Shown here one piece after another: positions 43,648 to 53,620 of a stretch of 59,755 nucleotides of DNA. The notes beneath the pieces are model-generated. The model searched no databases. It was given only the letters and a program-made list of their open reading frames with translations, and was not told the origin of the DNA. Location of the stretch: assembly GCA_016215105.1 (NCBI GenBank), contig JACRLJ010000071.1:1-59755 (forward strand), read 5' to 3'. The position numbers and the translations under genes were made by a program. The DNA is from Candidatus Hydrogenedentota bacterium (lineage in GTDB: Bacteria; Hydrogenedentota; Hydrogenedentia; Hydrogenedentales; SLHB01). Position 1 is the stretch's first letter; the number at the start of each line of letters is the position of its first letter.

Positions 43648-44036
43648 TGTGGCCGTTTCGTAAGACGCCGCTTCCCTTGGGTCAACGCGGCGAGGATCTG
43701 GCCGCAAAGCATCTCCAGCGGGCGGGGTATCGCATTCTGGATCGCAACGTGCGCCTGGGGCGCAACGAAATTGACATTATCGCTCAAGAAGGCGACACCG
43801 TGGCGTTTGTCGAGGTGAAGACCCGGCAAACCGATTCGTTCGCCGAACCAGAAGCCAATGTCAATTTCGGAAAGCGAAACAGGATTCGGCGCGCCGCGCG
43901 CGTCTTCATCGCGCGGCAGAAGGATCCGGACTTGTACTACCGCTTCGATATTGTTTCCGTGGTGCTGCCGGACCAAGGCAAGCCGCAAGTAACGTTGTAT
44001 AGGGACGCATTCCGCGACAAGGAGCCAGGGCGATGA
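43647..44036 (+). CDS. yraN: YraN family endonuclease-like protein (UPF0102)
   Basis: The 129-aa protein has the family start GQRGEDLAAKHL, then NEIDII and FVEVKTR (the PD-(D/E)xK nuclease core) and a final FDIVSVVL strand. YraN homologues are linked to DNA recombination or Holliday-junction-like structures, with little direct evidence. It overlaps the scpA stop by one base and its stop overlaps a following ATG. Confidence 0.8.
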   Translation: MWPFRKTPLPLGQRGEDLAAKHLQRAGYRILDRNVRLGRNEIDIIAQEGDTVAFVEVKTRQTDSFAEPEANVNFGKRNRIRRAARVFIARQKDPDLYYRFDIVSVVLPDQGKPQVTLYRDAFRDKEPGR

Positions 44037-44122
44037 CCCCAATAGAAGTAACCCAGCCGCGCCGCGGCGCCGGACTGGGTGTGCTCGAAACGGTAGGCAA
44101 GAAACGCGTAGAATGGGGCGCT

Positions 44123-44581
44123 ATGAAAATCTACACCCTTAGACAAGAACAATTGGTCAATCGGCCGCGCGGCGAGGTATTCGCGTTCTTCGCGCGCCCC
44201 GAGAACCTTCAAGTCATCACGCCGCCCTGGCTCGGCTTCGTCGTGTTGACCCCGTCTCCCGTGCGCATGAAGGAAGGCGCCGTCATTGACTATACCTTGC
44301 GTCCCATGGGCCTGCCCATGCGCTGGACGTCCATTATCACCGAATACGAAGCGCCGCTCCGCTTCGTCGACCAGCAACTCATCGGCCCCTATTCGTACTG
44401 GCATCACACCCACACGTTTAGCGAGACCCGCCAGGGGACGCTCATCGTGGACGAGGTCCGCTACATCGTGCCGTTCGGCCCTATCGGACGCCTCGCGCAC
44501 GCCCTCTATGTCGAAGGCGCGCTCGACAAGATCTTCGACTACCGAAAGAGCGTCATCGAGAAGGCGTTCGCGGTAACATAG
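44123..44581 (+). CDS. SRPBCC (START-like) family protein
   Basis: The 152-aa product begins MKIYTLRQEQLVNRPRGEVFAFFARPENLQ (read in parts), the usual strand-helix start of ligand-binding SRPBCC proteins. It continues with YTLRPMGLPMRWTSIITEY and GPYSYWHHTHTF. Members bind lipids or other hydrophobic molecules. I chose ATG 44123 by the family's usual N-terminus; an ATG at 44033 overlapping yraN would add 30 residues. A palindrome follows at 44584. Confidence 0.7.
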   Translation: MKIYTLRQEQLVNRPRGEVFAFFARPENLQVITPPWLGFVVLTPSPVRMKEGAVIDYTLRPMGLPMRWTSIITEYEAPLRFVDQQLIGPYSYWHHTHTFSETRQGTLIVDEVRYIVPFGPIGRLAHALYVEGALDKIFDYRKSVIEKAFAVT

Positions 44582-44583
44582 CA

Positions 44584-44612
44584 GAGTCCGACAGGTCGGA
44601 CCTGTCGGACTC
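44584..44612. terminator. 13-bp palindrome between convergent genes
   Basis: GAGTCCGACAGGT and ACCTGTCGGACTC pair perfectly around CGG, just after the SRPBCC stop and before the convergent NagB-like stop (44635). It may terminate both. Sequence is related to part of the 9519-9586 array. Confidence 0.5.
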
Positions 44613-44634
44613 GTTCGAACTCTATCTCGTTACG

Positions 44635-45591
44635 TTAGTTGCACTCCGCTTCCAACGGACCGGCCAATTCCTTCAAGAAGAATAGCCGCCCCGGCAGCGT
44701 CGGCATAAAGGTACTCGGAATCCAGGGAGTCGGACCGTAGTGCAATGTCGCCCACAGCGACAGGCCCTGCCACATCATCCCGCGGCCCAGCGAACCGTCC
44801 GCTCCGCCGATGATACGATCCGATTTCAGAAACAGCCCCGGTCCAATCGTATTCGCTGTCGTCGGAACCAGCGTGGTCCGGCTCTTGAAGCTCGTGATCG
44901 CGTTCTGTTCGACGGTCAACGGATGGAGCCGCGCGCCCAAGCGGTATTCCGCCTTCTTCCACGCCTCGACCGACTTGTATTCCGCCGCGAAATGCGGTTC
45001 CCAGAACGCGATATGGCACACGCGGCCAATCCCGAACACCGTGATCAAGCGAGCGCCCTTCTTCTTCAACGCACGAATTTGCTCCCCGTACTTGGGCAGC
45101 GAATTCGGGGTTGCGAAATGACGCTGCGCCTTCGGAACCGTCAATTTGCCCAGAGGACCGTAAAAGGCTTGTTCCATTGCGTTCTGAAAGGCGCCGGGAT
45201 CCTTGGGTGAAAGCGTGTTGCCCTTCGGGTCGCTCCACTCGTCCATGTTGAACCCGTGGACGTGCGCGCAGTCCACGCCCCACTCCTTCAGAAAGTACAC
45301 CGCCCACCGATACATCCCCATCGGTCCGACCGGCAGAATAAACGCAAGGGGCTTCTTGGCCTTCTTCGCAGTGGTGATTTCGAGCGCGATTTCGTGGCCC
45401 ATCATCATGTCGAAATCCGCCAGCGTCTCGCACGCCACCGGCTCGAACTTCTTGTTCCACCACTTCTCCCGCGCCCCGATCATCTCCGGCGGTTGCGAAC
45501 AGCACTTGTCCAATTTCGCAAGATCCCATCCTGCCGGGAAGAACCCTTCCAGGAGTGATCCTTTGATTGTGGTCATAAGATTGATAGCCAT
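44635..45591 (-). CDS. glucosamine-6-phosphate deaminase-like (NagB family) protein
   Basis: The product is 318 aa. It has a NagB-like fold with GFNMDEWSD (the DE catalytic-site motif), [16 protein letters not shown], matching GIG..GHIAFNEP, and [13 protein letters not shown]. NagB converts glucosamine-6-phosphate to fructose-6-phosphate and ammonia. The extended length (NagB is about 266 aa) and an altered glycine-histidine motif suggest a divergent substrate. GGAGGA lies 8 bases before ATG 45591. It is cytoplasmic. Confidence 0.65.
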   Translation of the reverse strand: MAINLMTTIKGSLLEGFFPAGWDLAKLDKCCSQPPEMIGAREKWWNKKFEPVACETLADFDMMMGHEIALEITTAKKAKKPLAFILPVGPMGMYRWAVYFLKEWGVDCAHVHGFNMDEWSDPKGNTLSPKDPGAFQNAMEQAFYGPLGKLTVPKAQRHFATPNSLPKYGEQIRALKKKGARLITVFGIGRVCHIAFWEPHFAAEYKSVEAWKKAEYRLGARLHPLTVEQNAITSFKSRTTLVPTTANTIGPGLFLKSDRIIGGADGSLGRGMMWQGLSLWATLHYGPTPWIPSTFMPTLPGRLFFLKELAGPLEAECN

Positions 45592-45783
45592 CGTTCCGTC
45601 CTCCGCTACGTGTTGGTGAAGTGTCCCATGGTACAGAAGACGGCATCGCGTGTCTACTGTAACGGGAACGTCTTGCCTGCCGGGGTGCGCCCCTTCCGGT
45701 GTACTTCGCTTCAAAGGCCAATCGCGGTTATTATATCCGTCAGCGTCCGCTTCGGCGAAGATTTCAACAAAGGTGACTTTCGA

Positions 45784-47031
45784 GTGTATACAGGAATTCG
45801 TGTCCGCGTTTTGCCGGCCATCCTATCGTTGGCTGCGTTATCAACTGCCGCTGGCTGGGGGGAAGACAGCGCTCCCGCGCAACTCCCCGGCAAAGTTGTC
45901 GAAATCGCGCGCGGCCATTCGTGGGTAAGCCCGTATTGGGGATACAACACACCGAAGATCGTGTGCGACGACGCCAAGTACTTCACGGCCGGTCTATGGG
46001 GAGACAAGCCGGAGACCGCCGAGGGCGTTGTGTATGCGTACGACGGCAAGTCGTGGCGGGACGCGGCTCATTTGCCAGGCATATACCAACCCGCAACCCT
46101 TGCTATCGACAGCGCTGGCCGGCTCATTGTGGCGTATACGCGGAGCGGTATGCCCGTCCGCATCACACGATCCAAAACGCCTGGAAACCCGGATGACTTT
46201 GAAGACTTGCCGTTCCCGGGAGATATGACGAACGCCTATTACATCGGCATCGCGATTCACGCGGATACGCTCTTCCTCGCGTACATCAGTACACCGGACT
46301 ATACGATGTACTTGGCGCGCCTTGACCTCAAAGAACTCACCTGGAGTCCTTCGTTCGTGATGCGCAAGGGACAGGTGAGCCAGTCACCCAAGACTGCGTG
46401 GACCTATCCGATTCTGTGGCCCACCGATCAAGGTCTGCACGTCGTCGCGTCGAACGCGCCTGACGGTGGCGACGGCAACACGTACAACGAGATCTGGTAT
46501 CAGTTCTACCCGAATAGCGCATCGAAACCCAGCATCGAGGAAAAGGCCGCCGAATCGACGGTCGGCAATTTCGCTTTCGCGATGGACGCGGTCGTAGATG
46601 ACGCAGGCGCGCCGCATATTCTGCACATGTGGAATGCGCACAAGTACGGCGCGATGCCCGCGCCGGACGCGCCCGCGCCTGGAACCTATCACACGTATCG
46701 AGACGCGGCCTCTGGCAAATGGAACCACATCAAGCTGGCCGACACCGGATACGCCGGATTCTATGTACAGGGAAAGAAGCTCTACGCCGTACTTCAACAG
46801 AACGGGACGTTGGCGCTACGCGAATGGCAGGGTCCCGCCTCCGGCTGGAAGGCGCTGCCTCCGCTATGTGACGCCAAGGCCATGCCGGCCGCATCCTCGT
46901 TCATGGATGTCATCAGCGTATCCAGCGGGAGCAAACCCCGCGGCTTCGCAGTGGTGTCGGATGGATTGTTACCCGCCGTAAAGGACGAACCCCAGGTTCG
47001 AGTGCTGTGGGCGGTGTTGCCGGCTGACTGA
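45784..47031 (+). CDS. exported propeller-like protein
   Basis: The 415-aa product has a signal ([16 protein letters not shown], about 8-24). Beta-propeller-like repeats follow ([64 protein letters not shown]), typical of sialidase/BNR-type surface proteins. No catalytic residues are identified. The start is unsure: GTG 45784 follows AAAGGTGA by 4 bases. It is divergent from the NagB-like gene across a 192-base gap. Confidence 0.6.
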   Translation: MYTGIRVRVLPAILSLAALSTAAGWGEDSAPAQLPGKVVEIARGHSWVSPYWGYNTPKIVCDDAKYFTAGLWGDKPETAEGVVYAYDGKSWRDAAHLPGIYQPATLAIDSAGRLIVAYTRSGMPVRITRSKTPGNPDDFEDLPFPGDMTNAYYIGIAIHADTLFLAYISTPDYTMYLARLDLKELTWSPSFVMRKGQVSQSPKTAWTYPILWPTDQGLHVVASNAPDGGDGNTYNEIWYQFYPNSASKPSIEEKAAESTVGNFAFAMDAVVDDAGAPHILHMWNAHKYGAMPAPDAPAPGTYHTYRDAASGKWNHIKLADTGYAGFYVQGKKLYAVLQQNGTLALREWQGPASGWKALPPLCDAKAMPAASSFMDVISVSSGSKPRGFAVVSDGLLPAVKDEPQVRVLWAVLPAD

Positions 47032-47037
47032 GATGCG

Positions 47038-48000
47038 TCAATGGAGGCCGCGGAACGCCTCGCGAATCCACTGATAGTTTTGCTCGCTCATGCCGAGCGA
47101 GGCGTAGTCCTCGATGTAGGCAATGAACCCGCCATTGAACGCGCCCAGCGTGTCGCACAGGCGCCGCGCATAGGCGAATATCTCGTCGCGCGTGCCCGAA
47201 ACAGCACGGCGTTGATGGTCAACCGAACAGCAGAAGCAGATTCTTCCGCCAAACTCCTTCGCCAAGCGCTCGACGCCCAGCAGGTCGGGCTGCAGCAGCT
47301 CGATAACGTCCACGCCGACTTCAATGAGGTCGTTGATGATGGCGGATACGTCGCCGCACGAGTGAAACCATACTTTCTTCCCGGCGCGACGAATACGGGC
47401 GAATTGCTCCGCATAGCGGGGCCGGAACACTTCGCGCCAAAGCTCCAGAGACACCATCAGTCCCTTTTGCGTCCCCCAATCGTCCCCAAACGCCACGCAA
47501 TCAATCGGAAAATGCAGCGCCTGATCGATCAGGCCATTCTCGAAATCGAATACCATATCGAGAACGCGCTCGACCCGATCGCGCTCCACGCACAAGTCCG
47601 TCATGAAGTTGTCGAAACCGCGCAGAAAGGTGGCTTGATTGAACCCGCTGATACCGACGCCGAACCGGACAAACTTGCCGTCGAGCCGCGCGATCTGTTC
47701 GCTCATCCCGTCGAACCGTCCCGGCGCATACGGGTCCGGGGGCGTGTAATCCGCAATGCGAGCCCAGTCCGCCAAGGGATGCGACCGCGGCTGGCCCATC
47801 GTCGTGTCGAGCGCCTCCCAGACGTACCCCCACTCCGTCTCCCCTTGTTCACGCGGGAGAAACCCCGCGCTCGGGCCGAATCCCACGCCCACGACATCGG
47901 AATACTCAAAGTCGCGGTTGCAGTAGAGCACCGGTACCCGGTCAGGAGAATTGCGCTCGATCGCGCGGTACACTCGTTCTTTGCTGGTCATGGCGCACAT
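47038..48000 (-). CDS. uroporphyrinogen decarboxylase-family (MtaA/CmuA-like) protein
   Basis: The 320-aa TIM-barrel product carries WFHSCGDVSAIINDLIEVGVDVIELLQP and an N-terminal SKERVYRAIERNSPDRVPV, both typical of UroD-like corrinoid or methyl-transfer proteins, not haem synthesis HemE. Such paralogs are numerous in this kind of genome. The substrate is unknown. An ATG at 47991 is an alternative start; no clear ribosome site was found for either. It ends 7 bases after the convergent stop. Confidence 0.7.
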   Translation of the reverse strand: MCAMTSKERVYRAIERNSPDRVPVLYCNRDFEYSDVVGVGFGPSAGFLPREQGETEWGYVWEALDTTMGQPRSHPLADWARIADYTPPDPYAPGRFDGMSEQIARLDGKFVRFGVGISGFNQATFLRGFDNFMTDLCVERDRVERVLDMVFDFENGLIDQALHFPIDCVAFGDDWGTQKGLMVSLELWREVFRPRYAEQFARIRRAGKKVWFHSCGDVSAIINDLIEVGVDVIELLQPDLLGVERLAKEFGGRICFCCSVDHQRRAVSGTRDEIFAYARRLCDTLGAFNGGFIAYIEDYASLGMSEQNYQWIREAFRGLH

Positions 48001-48040
48001 AGTACACAGACCATGATCGCGAATGAAATGACGGCGCGTG

Positions 48041-48070
48041 GCGGGAGGGCGGTTGTCCTCAACCGCCGCG
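48041..48070 (+). repeat. dispersed hairpin repeat, family A (stem GGCGGTTG)
   Basis: A GCGGGAGG flank is followed by a perfect stem GGCGGTTG (48048-48055) / CAACCGCC (48060-48067) with loop TCCT. It lies at the 3' end of the minus-strand YbaK gene, before the UroD-like start. Confidence 0.75.
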
Positions 48071-48071
48071 C

Positions 48072-48527
48072 TCAGGCGCTGAATGCCGTGGGCTGCGCGA
48101 GCCGTTCGAAATCCCGGTACGCCATCTTGATCAGTTCGGTGTGTGTCCCGGCGTTGAACGCAATGTTTTCGTCCTTCGCCAACTCCTCTTCCACGTAAAC
48201 GTCCAAACCGTAGAGGTTACCAAACGGCGGCATGGCGCCCACTTCGCACTCGGGGAACATCGCCACGAACTCCTGTTCGCTGGCCAGCTCCACTCGGCTC
48301 GCTTTCGTGGCCCTGCGGAGTGACTCCATGTCCACCTTGCGATTCGCGGGAGCCGCGACCATGGCCATTTTGCCGTCGAGCTTAACCATTACGGTCTTGG
48401 CCATTTCCCGGCCAGGAATATGAGCCGAAGCCGCGACCTCCTGGGCGGTAAATGCTTTCGAGTGGCCGATGCTTACGTACTTAACCCCCTTCTGGTCCAA
48501 GAACTCTTTCAATCTCTTGATCGGCAT
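48072..48527 (-). CDS. YbaK/EbsC-type aminoacyl-tRNA deacylase
   Basis: The product is 151 aa. The family motif CEVGAMPPFGNLYGLDVYVEEEL and the conserved N-terminal FLDQKGVKYVSIGHS are visible. These proteins hydrolyse mischarged aminoacyl-tRNAs such as Cys-tRNAPro or Ala-tRNAPro in trans. A strong AAAGGAGG precedes ATG 48527. It is cytoplasmic and close to usual length. Confidence 0.8.
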   Translation of the reverse strand: MPIKRLKEFLDQKGVKYVSIGHSKAFTAQEVAASAHIPGREMAKTVMVKLDGKMAMVAAPANRKVDMESLRRATKASRVELASEQEFVAMFPECEVGAMPPFGNLYGLDVYVEEELAKDENIAFNAGTHTELIKMAYRDFERLAQPTAFSA

Positions 48528-48961
48528 AACGACCTCCTTTATCTGAAGTTCGCCTCAAGTGAAATGTCGAGTCCAGCTTTGTAAGTCTTTTCGTTGGGCG
48601 GGGCGCCCCGCGCGCGTCTCGATCAGCTTCGTCTGCCTCCAGGCGAGTATCCTCTCGTCCATTCGCTCTTCCATTCTACCACGCCGCGGCGCACGGCATT
48701 TGCAGTTTTTCCCCGGCTCGATCCCGGGTATAATTCGTTCGTTTACCCTAAATTCCGCAGTTGGCTGGGACTGACCCCGACTTTCGCACGGTAGTTTTGT
48801 GCGAAACTTGGGGTCTGTCCCTCACCTCGACGGCGCGTATGGCATTTAACTCAGACGCTTGATCTGGAAGAAGTTCAATCGTCCTGCAGCGTGCCAACTG
48901 CCGAATTTAGGTTTGCCGGGCAATTTGGGGACTTTTCGGAGAGACTGAAAGGAACGGTACC
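48528..48961. other. intergenic region between divergent genes
   Basis: This 434-base gap contains the palindrome at 48767-48821 and, near the right end, AAGGA before the oxidoreductase start. No gene is supported. Confidence 0.5.
48767..48821. repeat. palindromic repeat with GGGACTGAC / GTCTGTCCC ends
   Basis: GGGACTGACCCC and GGGGTCTGTCCC form the ends, with an inner stem TTTCGCAC / GTGCGAAA. The ends match repeat C, but the inner stem is different. Confidence 0.65.
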
Positions 48962-49987
48962 GTGTTGAAACCTGTGCGTCTGGGACTTGTGGGGCTGAAT
49001 TTCGGCGCCACCGTGTGCCGCGAATTGACCGGAAATCCGGCGTTACCGGTCCGCCTAACAACCGTCTGCGATATGGACGCCGCCAGAGCCCAGGAGCGCG
49101 CCGCGGAATTTGGCGTGCCCTACACCACAAGCTTGGATCAACTGCTGGACGATCCGGCGATTGACGCCATTGGCTTGTACACCGGTCCAAACGGCCGCGC
49201 AAACCTGATCCGCCGCATCATCCGCGCCGGGAAGCACGTGATGACGACAAAGCCATTCGAACGCGACGCGGACGAGGCGCTGCGCGTGCTCCATGAGGCG
49301 CGCGACTTGGGTAAGGTCGTGCATCTCAATTCGCCGAACCCGCGTCCGATCGCCGAAATGGTCTATATCAAGGAGTGGATTAGCAGCGGCGCCATTGGCC
49401 GGCCCACCGTTGCGCAAGCAAGCACGTGGGTGTATTACGGCGCCACGCCGCCCGACGGCTCCTGGTACGACGATCCGCAACTGTGTCCGGTCGCGCCGAT
49501 CTTTCGCATCGGCATCTATTGCGTTAATTCCTTCCTGTCCATTTTCGGCGAACCCGCCACGGTACAAGTGACACACTCCCGCGTCGAGACCAAGCGCCCC
49601 ACACCGGACAACGCGTCACTCACCATCGCGTTCAAGAGCGGCGCAATCGCGAATATCCTCGCGTCGTTCGTCGCCGCCAGCACGCACGACCGGTATCGCG
49701 GCGGCACGGTCATCGGCGGCACGAAAGGCATGATCTTCCACGGCATCGGTCCCGCCGCGCGCGAAGGGGAAGCGGGGCCCAACCTTATCCTCTCCAGCGA
49801 AGATCGTATCGAGTCCCACGTAATTACTGGACATTCCGGTGAATACGATTGGGAATTCTTCGCCCAACGAGTCCGCGGCGAAGTCGACCACGACGTGACA
49901 ACCCCCGAAGAAGTCGCCGCCGCCATTCGCGTGGTAGCCGCCATGTCCGAAGCGGAGCGCACCGGCAAGACGGTAGCCTGTGAATAG
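48962..49987 (+). CDS. Gfo/Idh/MocA-family oxidoreductase
   Basis: The 341-aa product has an N-terminal Rossmann fold starting VRLGLVGLNFGATV (glycine-rich NAD(P) site), DAIGLYTGPNGRANLI, and TKPFE in place of the usual EKP. The C-terminal alpha/beta domain contains FRIGIYCVNSFLSIFG (GxxxxD/N-H-like position). These enzymes oxidise sugars, inositols or sugar acids with NAD(P). The start is GTG 48962, with AAGGA 7 bases upstream. Confidence 0.8.
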   Translation: MLKPVRLGLVGLNFGATVCRELTGNPALPVRLTTVCDMDAARAQERAAEFGVPYTTSLDQLLDDPAIDAIGLYTGPNGRANLIRRIIRAGKHVMTTKPFERDADEALRVLHEARDLGKVVHLNSPNPRPIAEMVYIKEWISSGAIGRPTVAQASTWVYYGATPPDGSWYDDPQLCPVAPIFRIGIYCVNSFLSIFGEPATVQVTHSRVETKRPTPDNASLTIAFKSGAIANILASFVAASTHDRYRGGTVIGGTKGMIFHGIGPAAREGEAGPNLILSSEDRIESHVITGHSGEYDWEFFAQRVRGEVDHDVTTPEEVAAAIRVVAAMSEAERTGKTVACE

Positions 49988-50010
49988 AATGGCGATTCAG
50001 GGTACTGCGA

Positions 50011-50040
50011 CCGGGAGGGCGAATGTCCTCATTCGCCGGT
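50011..50040 (+). repeat. dispersed hairpin repeat, family A (stem GGCGAATG)
   Basis: A CCGGGAGG flank is followed by a perfect stem GGCGAATG (50018-50025) / CATTCGCC (50030-50037) with loop TCCT. It is 24 bases after the oxidoreductase stop. Confidence 0.75.
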
Positions 50041-50174
50041 CGGAGCGCGGCGACTTGAACATAACCGATCGTCTCTTGCGGTAGCGGTGTGACCCCAAGT
50101 ATTCTTCAGGCGACCTCAGCTTAGGTCGTTTCTCCTGAGCCGCGAAACGTATCGAAAACGTATTGGGGAGTCGT

Positions 50175-53100
50175 ATGCCAAACCGCTTCTCAGCTCTACT
50201 CGTGGCCGGCCTCGCGCTCGGCGCCACCGCGTTCGCCGAACCCGCGGTCGTGGATCTGTCCGGCGAATGGGGATTCCGCACGGACCCGGACAACGCCGGG
50301 ATCCTGCAAAATTGGGCGGCCAACGAATTCACAGACAAGACGAAGTTGCCCGGCTCAATGGATGAGCACAGCTACGGCAAAACGGTGACTGCAGTTTCTC
50401 TGGAACATCTGAACCGGCTGCACGAATATACCGGGGCGGCGTGGTACCAAAAGGACGTCGAAATCCCGAAAACGTGGCGTGGCAAACACATCGTCCTATT
50501 TCTCGAGCGCTGCCACTGGGAGAGCCGCCTCTGGGTGGATGGCAAGGAAATCGGGATGCACGACAGCCTCGCCACGCCGCACGAGTACGATCTGTCCAAG
50601 TGTTTGGCCCCTGGCAAACACCGGCTCGCCCTCCGCATCGACAACACCCGTAAATACACCATCGGCGACTGGTCGCATTCGATCACGGAAGAGACGCAGA
50701 CGAACTGGAATGGCGCCATTGGCCGGATCGAACTCATCGCAAGTGACCCCATCTTCATCGAGTCCGTCAAGGTCTTCCCGGAAACCGCGGACAAGCGCGC
50801 TTGCGCCAGAGTCAGCATTGCCAACGTCAGCGGCAAGACCCGCACGGCGTTCCTGAGACTAGGCGTCGCCCGGGACGGCGCCGCTTTGCCCGCGCCCGCC
50901 GCGCTCAAAGTCGTAGTAGGCCAGGAACTCTTTACCGTCGACGTGGAAGTTCCCCTGGGCGCCAATCCCGCGCTGTGGGACGAATTCAATCCGAACCTAT
51001 ACGACCTCACCGTCACCTTGTCCGCCACGGCGTCCGGGCGAAGCCACTGCCTCGACAAAAAGTCGGTGCGTTTCGGTCTGCGCGAGTTGTCCACTCAGGA
51101 CGGATACTTTCTCGTGAACGGACGCAGGACGCTGCTGCGCGGCAACCTCGAATGCTGCATCTTCCCAAAGACCGGCCATCCCCCTATGGACGTCGAATCG
51201 TGGCTGCGCATTTTCCGGATCGCAAAGACCTACGGGCTCAACCATTTCCGTTTTCACTCGTGGTGTCCGCCCGAGGCTGCATTTCACGCCGCGGACCAGA
51301 CGGGCATGATGCTGCAGATTGAAGACGACGTGTGGACCAAACTCGGGGACGACGCGCAACTCGGCCAGTTCATCTACGACGAAAGCAAACGCATCCTCGA
51401 CACGTACGGAAACCATCCGTCGTTTTGCATGTTGGTGGTCGGCAACGAACCGAGTGGCGACCACCACAAGGAATTCCTTTCCAAGATCGTGTTCGAGTGG
51501 AAATCGCTCGACCCGCGCCGTCTCTACTCCGGGACCTCCGCCTACCCGGTTCTGCCCGAAAACGACTACCACGTGCTTGCGGGCAACAACGACACTCCCA
51601 TTCGCCTGCAAGGCGGCCCACTGCAACCTGGAACGGACTTCGATTACCGCGCGGCGACGACAGGGTGTCCCGTGCCCATCGTCGCGCACGAACTCGGTCA
51701 ATGGTGCGTTTACCCCAGCTACAGCGAAATTCAAAAATACACCGGGGTGGTGCGCGCAAAAAACCTGGAAGCGTTTCGCGACTCATTAGCCGCACATCAC
51801 ATGCTCGATCAGGCCGCGACCTTCGCGCGCGCGTCGGGCGCATTGCAGACGCTGATGTATAGGGCCGACGTAGAGGCAATTCTGCGCACGCCGAACATCG
51901 GCGGTTACCAGCTACTGGAATTGCAGGATTTCCCCGGCCAAGGAACAGCGCTTGTAGGTTTCCTCGACGCGTTCTGGGACGCAAAGGAAGGCGTGACCCC
52001 GGAGCTGCTCCGTCCATTCTGCGGCGAGACAGTCCCGCTGCTGCGCACCAAAAAGTTCACATGGACCGCGTCGGAAACGTTTTCGGCGGAGATGGAGATC
52101 GCGCACTTCGGCAAAGCGCCCCTCGAAAACGCCGTGCCGGTATGGACGCTCACGTATGCGGATGGAACCGTGTTCGCCTCCGGCGAAGCGCCTGCGCGTA
52201 CCATCGCCCAAGGCAGCGGCATTCCCCTCGGCGCCATTAGCGTACCGTTGACGAGTGTTAAGACGCCGGCGCGGCTCGATGTCACCGTAAGCGTCAAGAA
52301 CACCGCGTTCGCCAATCACTGGAGTATCTGGGTATATCCCGACAAAGTCCAAACGGCCGCGCCCAAAAACATCCTCGTCACGGAACGGATCGACGAGAAC
52401 GCAATCGCGGCGTTGGCGCGCGGCGGCAAAGTGGTGTGCGTCGCAGGCGGCCAGCTTCAAAAATCGGTCAAGACCTCTTTCGAACCGACCTTCTGGAACG
52501 CCACCCTGTTCACGGGCCAGGGACGCCACCTCGGAATTCTATGCGACCCGAATCATCCCGTGTTCACCGCGTTTCCAACCGATTCCCACACCGATTGGCA
52601 GTGGTGGGACTTGCTTCGAGGCGCGCACGCCATCGCGCTGGACGATCAGCCGGCGACCTTCCGGCCCACGATTCAGGTCATCGACAACTGGACCACGAAT
52701 CATCGCCTCGGCTGCCTGCTCGAAGCGCGCGTCGGAACCGGCAAGCTGCTCGTGTGTTCGCTCAATCTCGGCGCGCGCAACGCCACCGCGACACCGGCGC
52801 AACGCCAGATGTGGAGCAGTCTGCTCGCCTACGCCGCCAGTGATCGCTTCGCCCCAACAGCCGCGATGGACGCCGAATCGCTCCGGAAGACGTTTGGCGA
52901 GCGGCCGCAGTACGCGGGCGTTCGCATCGTTTCGGCCGACAGCCAGGCTGCGGGCTTTCTCGGCGCCAATGCGGTTGACGGCGATCCCGCTACGATTTGG
53001 CACACGGAATTCGGTGCCCGCGAACCGAAACATCCCCACGAAATCCAACTCGCGTTGCCTGCGAAAAAGACCGTCCACGGAATCTCCTATCTGCCGCGTC

Positions 53101-53321
53101 AGGACATGAGCAACGGGTGGATTGCGGACTACGAGGTGTACGTCAGTGACGACGGAAAGGCCTGGGGTAAGCCCGTCGCCAAGGGTTCATTCCCGAAGTC
53201 GTCGGACTTGCAGCAAGTGCGACTCGAAAAACCATTCGAGGCGAGTTACGTGCGTCTCGTCGCGCTAAGTGAAGCCAACGGCCAAGCGTTTACCTCGATT
53301 GCAGAGATTGGCGTATTCTAG
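50175..53321 (+). CDS. exported GH2 glycoside hydrolase with C-terminal F5/8C domain
   Basis: The 1048-aa product has a signal peptide (about 1-21). GH2 sugar-binding (about 25-190) and Ig-like domains precede a TIM barrel: acid/base Glu425 in VVGNEPSGD and nucleophile Glu506 in VAHELGQWC. Beta domains follow, then a discoidin-like module (about 915-1048, GANAVDGDPATIWHTEFG). It is a probable beta-galactosidase, glucuronidase or mannosidase-type enzyme on a surface-bound glycan. GGGGAG lies 6 bases before ATG 50175; the 5' extension to 50163 uses TTG and is not favoured. Confidence 0.8.
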   Translation: MPNRFSALLVAGLALGATAFAEPAVVDLSGEWGFRTDPDNAGILQNWAANEFTDKTKLPGSMDEHSYGKTVTAVSLEHLNRLHEYTGAAWYQKDVEIPKTWRGKHIVLFLERCHWESRLWVDGKEIGMHDSLATPHEYDLSKCLAPGKHRLALRIDNTRKYTIGDWSHSITEETQTNWNGAIGRIELIASDPIFIESVKVFPETADKRACARVSIANVSGKTRTAFLRLGVARDGAALPAPAALKVVVGQELFTVDVEVPLGANPALWDEFNPNLYDLTVTLSATASGRSHCLDKKSVRFGLRELSTQDGYFLVNGRRTLLRGNLECCIFPKTGHPPMDVESWLRIFRIAKTYGLNHFRFHSWCPPEAAFHAADQTGMMLQIEDDVWTKLGDDAQLGQFIYDESKRILDTYGNHPSFCMLVVGNEPSGDHHKEFLSKIVFEWKSLDPRRLYSGTSAYPVLPENDYHVLAGNNDTPIRLQGGPLQPGTDFDYRAATTGCPVPIVAHELGQWCVYPSYSEIQKYTGVVRAKNLEAFRDSLAAHHMLDQAATFARASGALQTLMYRADVEAILRTPNIGGYQLLELQDFPGQGTALVGFLDAFWDAKEGVTPELLRPFCGETVPLLRTKKFTWTASETFSAEMEIAHFGKAPLENAVPVWTLTYADGTVFASGEAPARTIAQGSGIPLGAISVPLTSVKTPARLDVTVSVKNTAFANHWSIWVYPDKVQTAAPKNILVTERIDENAIAALARGGKVVCVAGGQLQKSVKTSFEPTFWNATLFTGQGRHLGILCDPNHPVFTAFPTDSHTDWQWWDLLRGAHAIALDDQPATFRPTIQVIDNWTTNHRLGCLLEARVGTGKLLVCSLNLGARNATATPAQRQMWSSLLAYAASDRFAPTAAMDAESLRKTFGERPQYAGVRIVSADSQAAGFLGANAVDGDPATIWHTEFGAREPKHPHEIQLALPAKKTVHGISYLPRQDMSNGWIADYEVYVSDDGKAWGKPVAKGSFPKSSDLQQVRLEKPFEASYVRLVALSEANGQAFTSIAEIGVF

Positions 53322-53425
53322 TGGCTGCCGATGCAAAACCCGTGGGCCATCGGCCAAGCCAGTGGATACAAATATGCCCCGCTGTACGCCCAATAGAGTG
53401 CAATTCGGAGACAAGGCCCGTAACG

Positions 53426-53538
53426 TGTCATTCTGAACGAAGTGAAGAATCTGCCCCGTGCTCACCCGATGCTCTGCCTACTACGCACGGTCGTCGCACT
53501 TTAGACGCAGATCCTTCGCCGACGCTCAGGATGACACG
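53426..53538. repeat. MITE-like palindromic element
   Basis: The left end (CGTGTCATTCTGAACGAAG…) and right end (…CGCTCAGGATGACACG) form an imperfect inverted repeat of about 31 bases. TGTCATCCTGAGC-type palindromes occur in many unrelated bacterial genomes. It occupies much of the 299-base gap 53322-53620. Confidence 0.6.
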
Positions 53539-53620
53539 ACGCGTCGGTATTGGATAAGTGAGCCGGCTGAATTCTCACCGGCAGATTGATTGGATTCGCC
53601 ACGATTGAGAGGTCGAACAA

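Noticed and set aside
47041-48198. 385-codon frame opposite the UroD-like and YbaK genes
   Set aside because: It spans two recognisable minus-strand genes and has no motif of its own.
53426-53538. A new element unique to this genome
   Set aside because: The TGTCATCCTGAGC-type palindrome is a common motif in many bacterial genomes, so it is listed only as a repeat.
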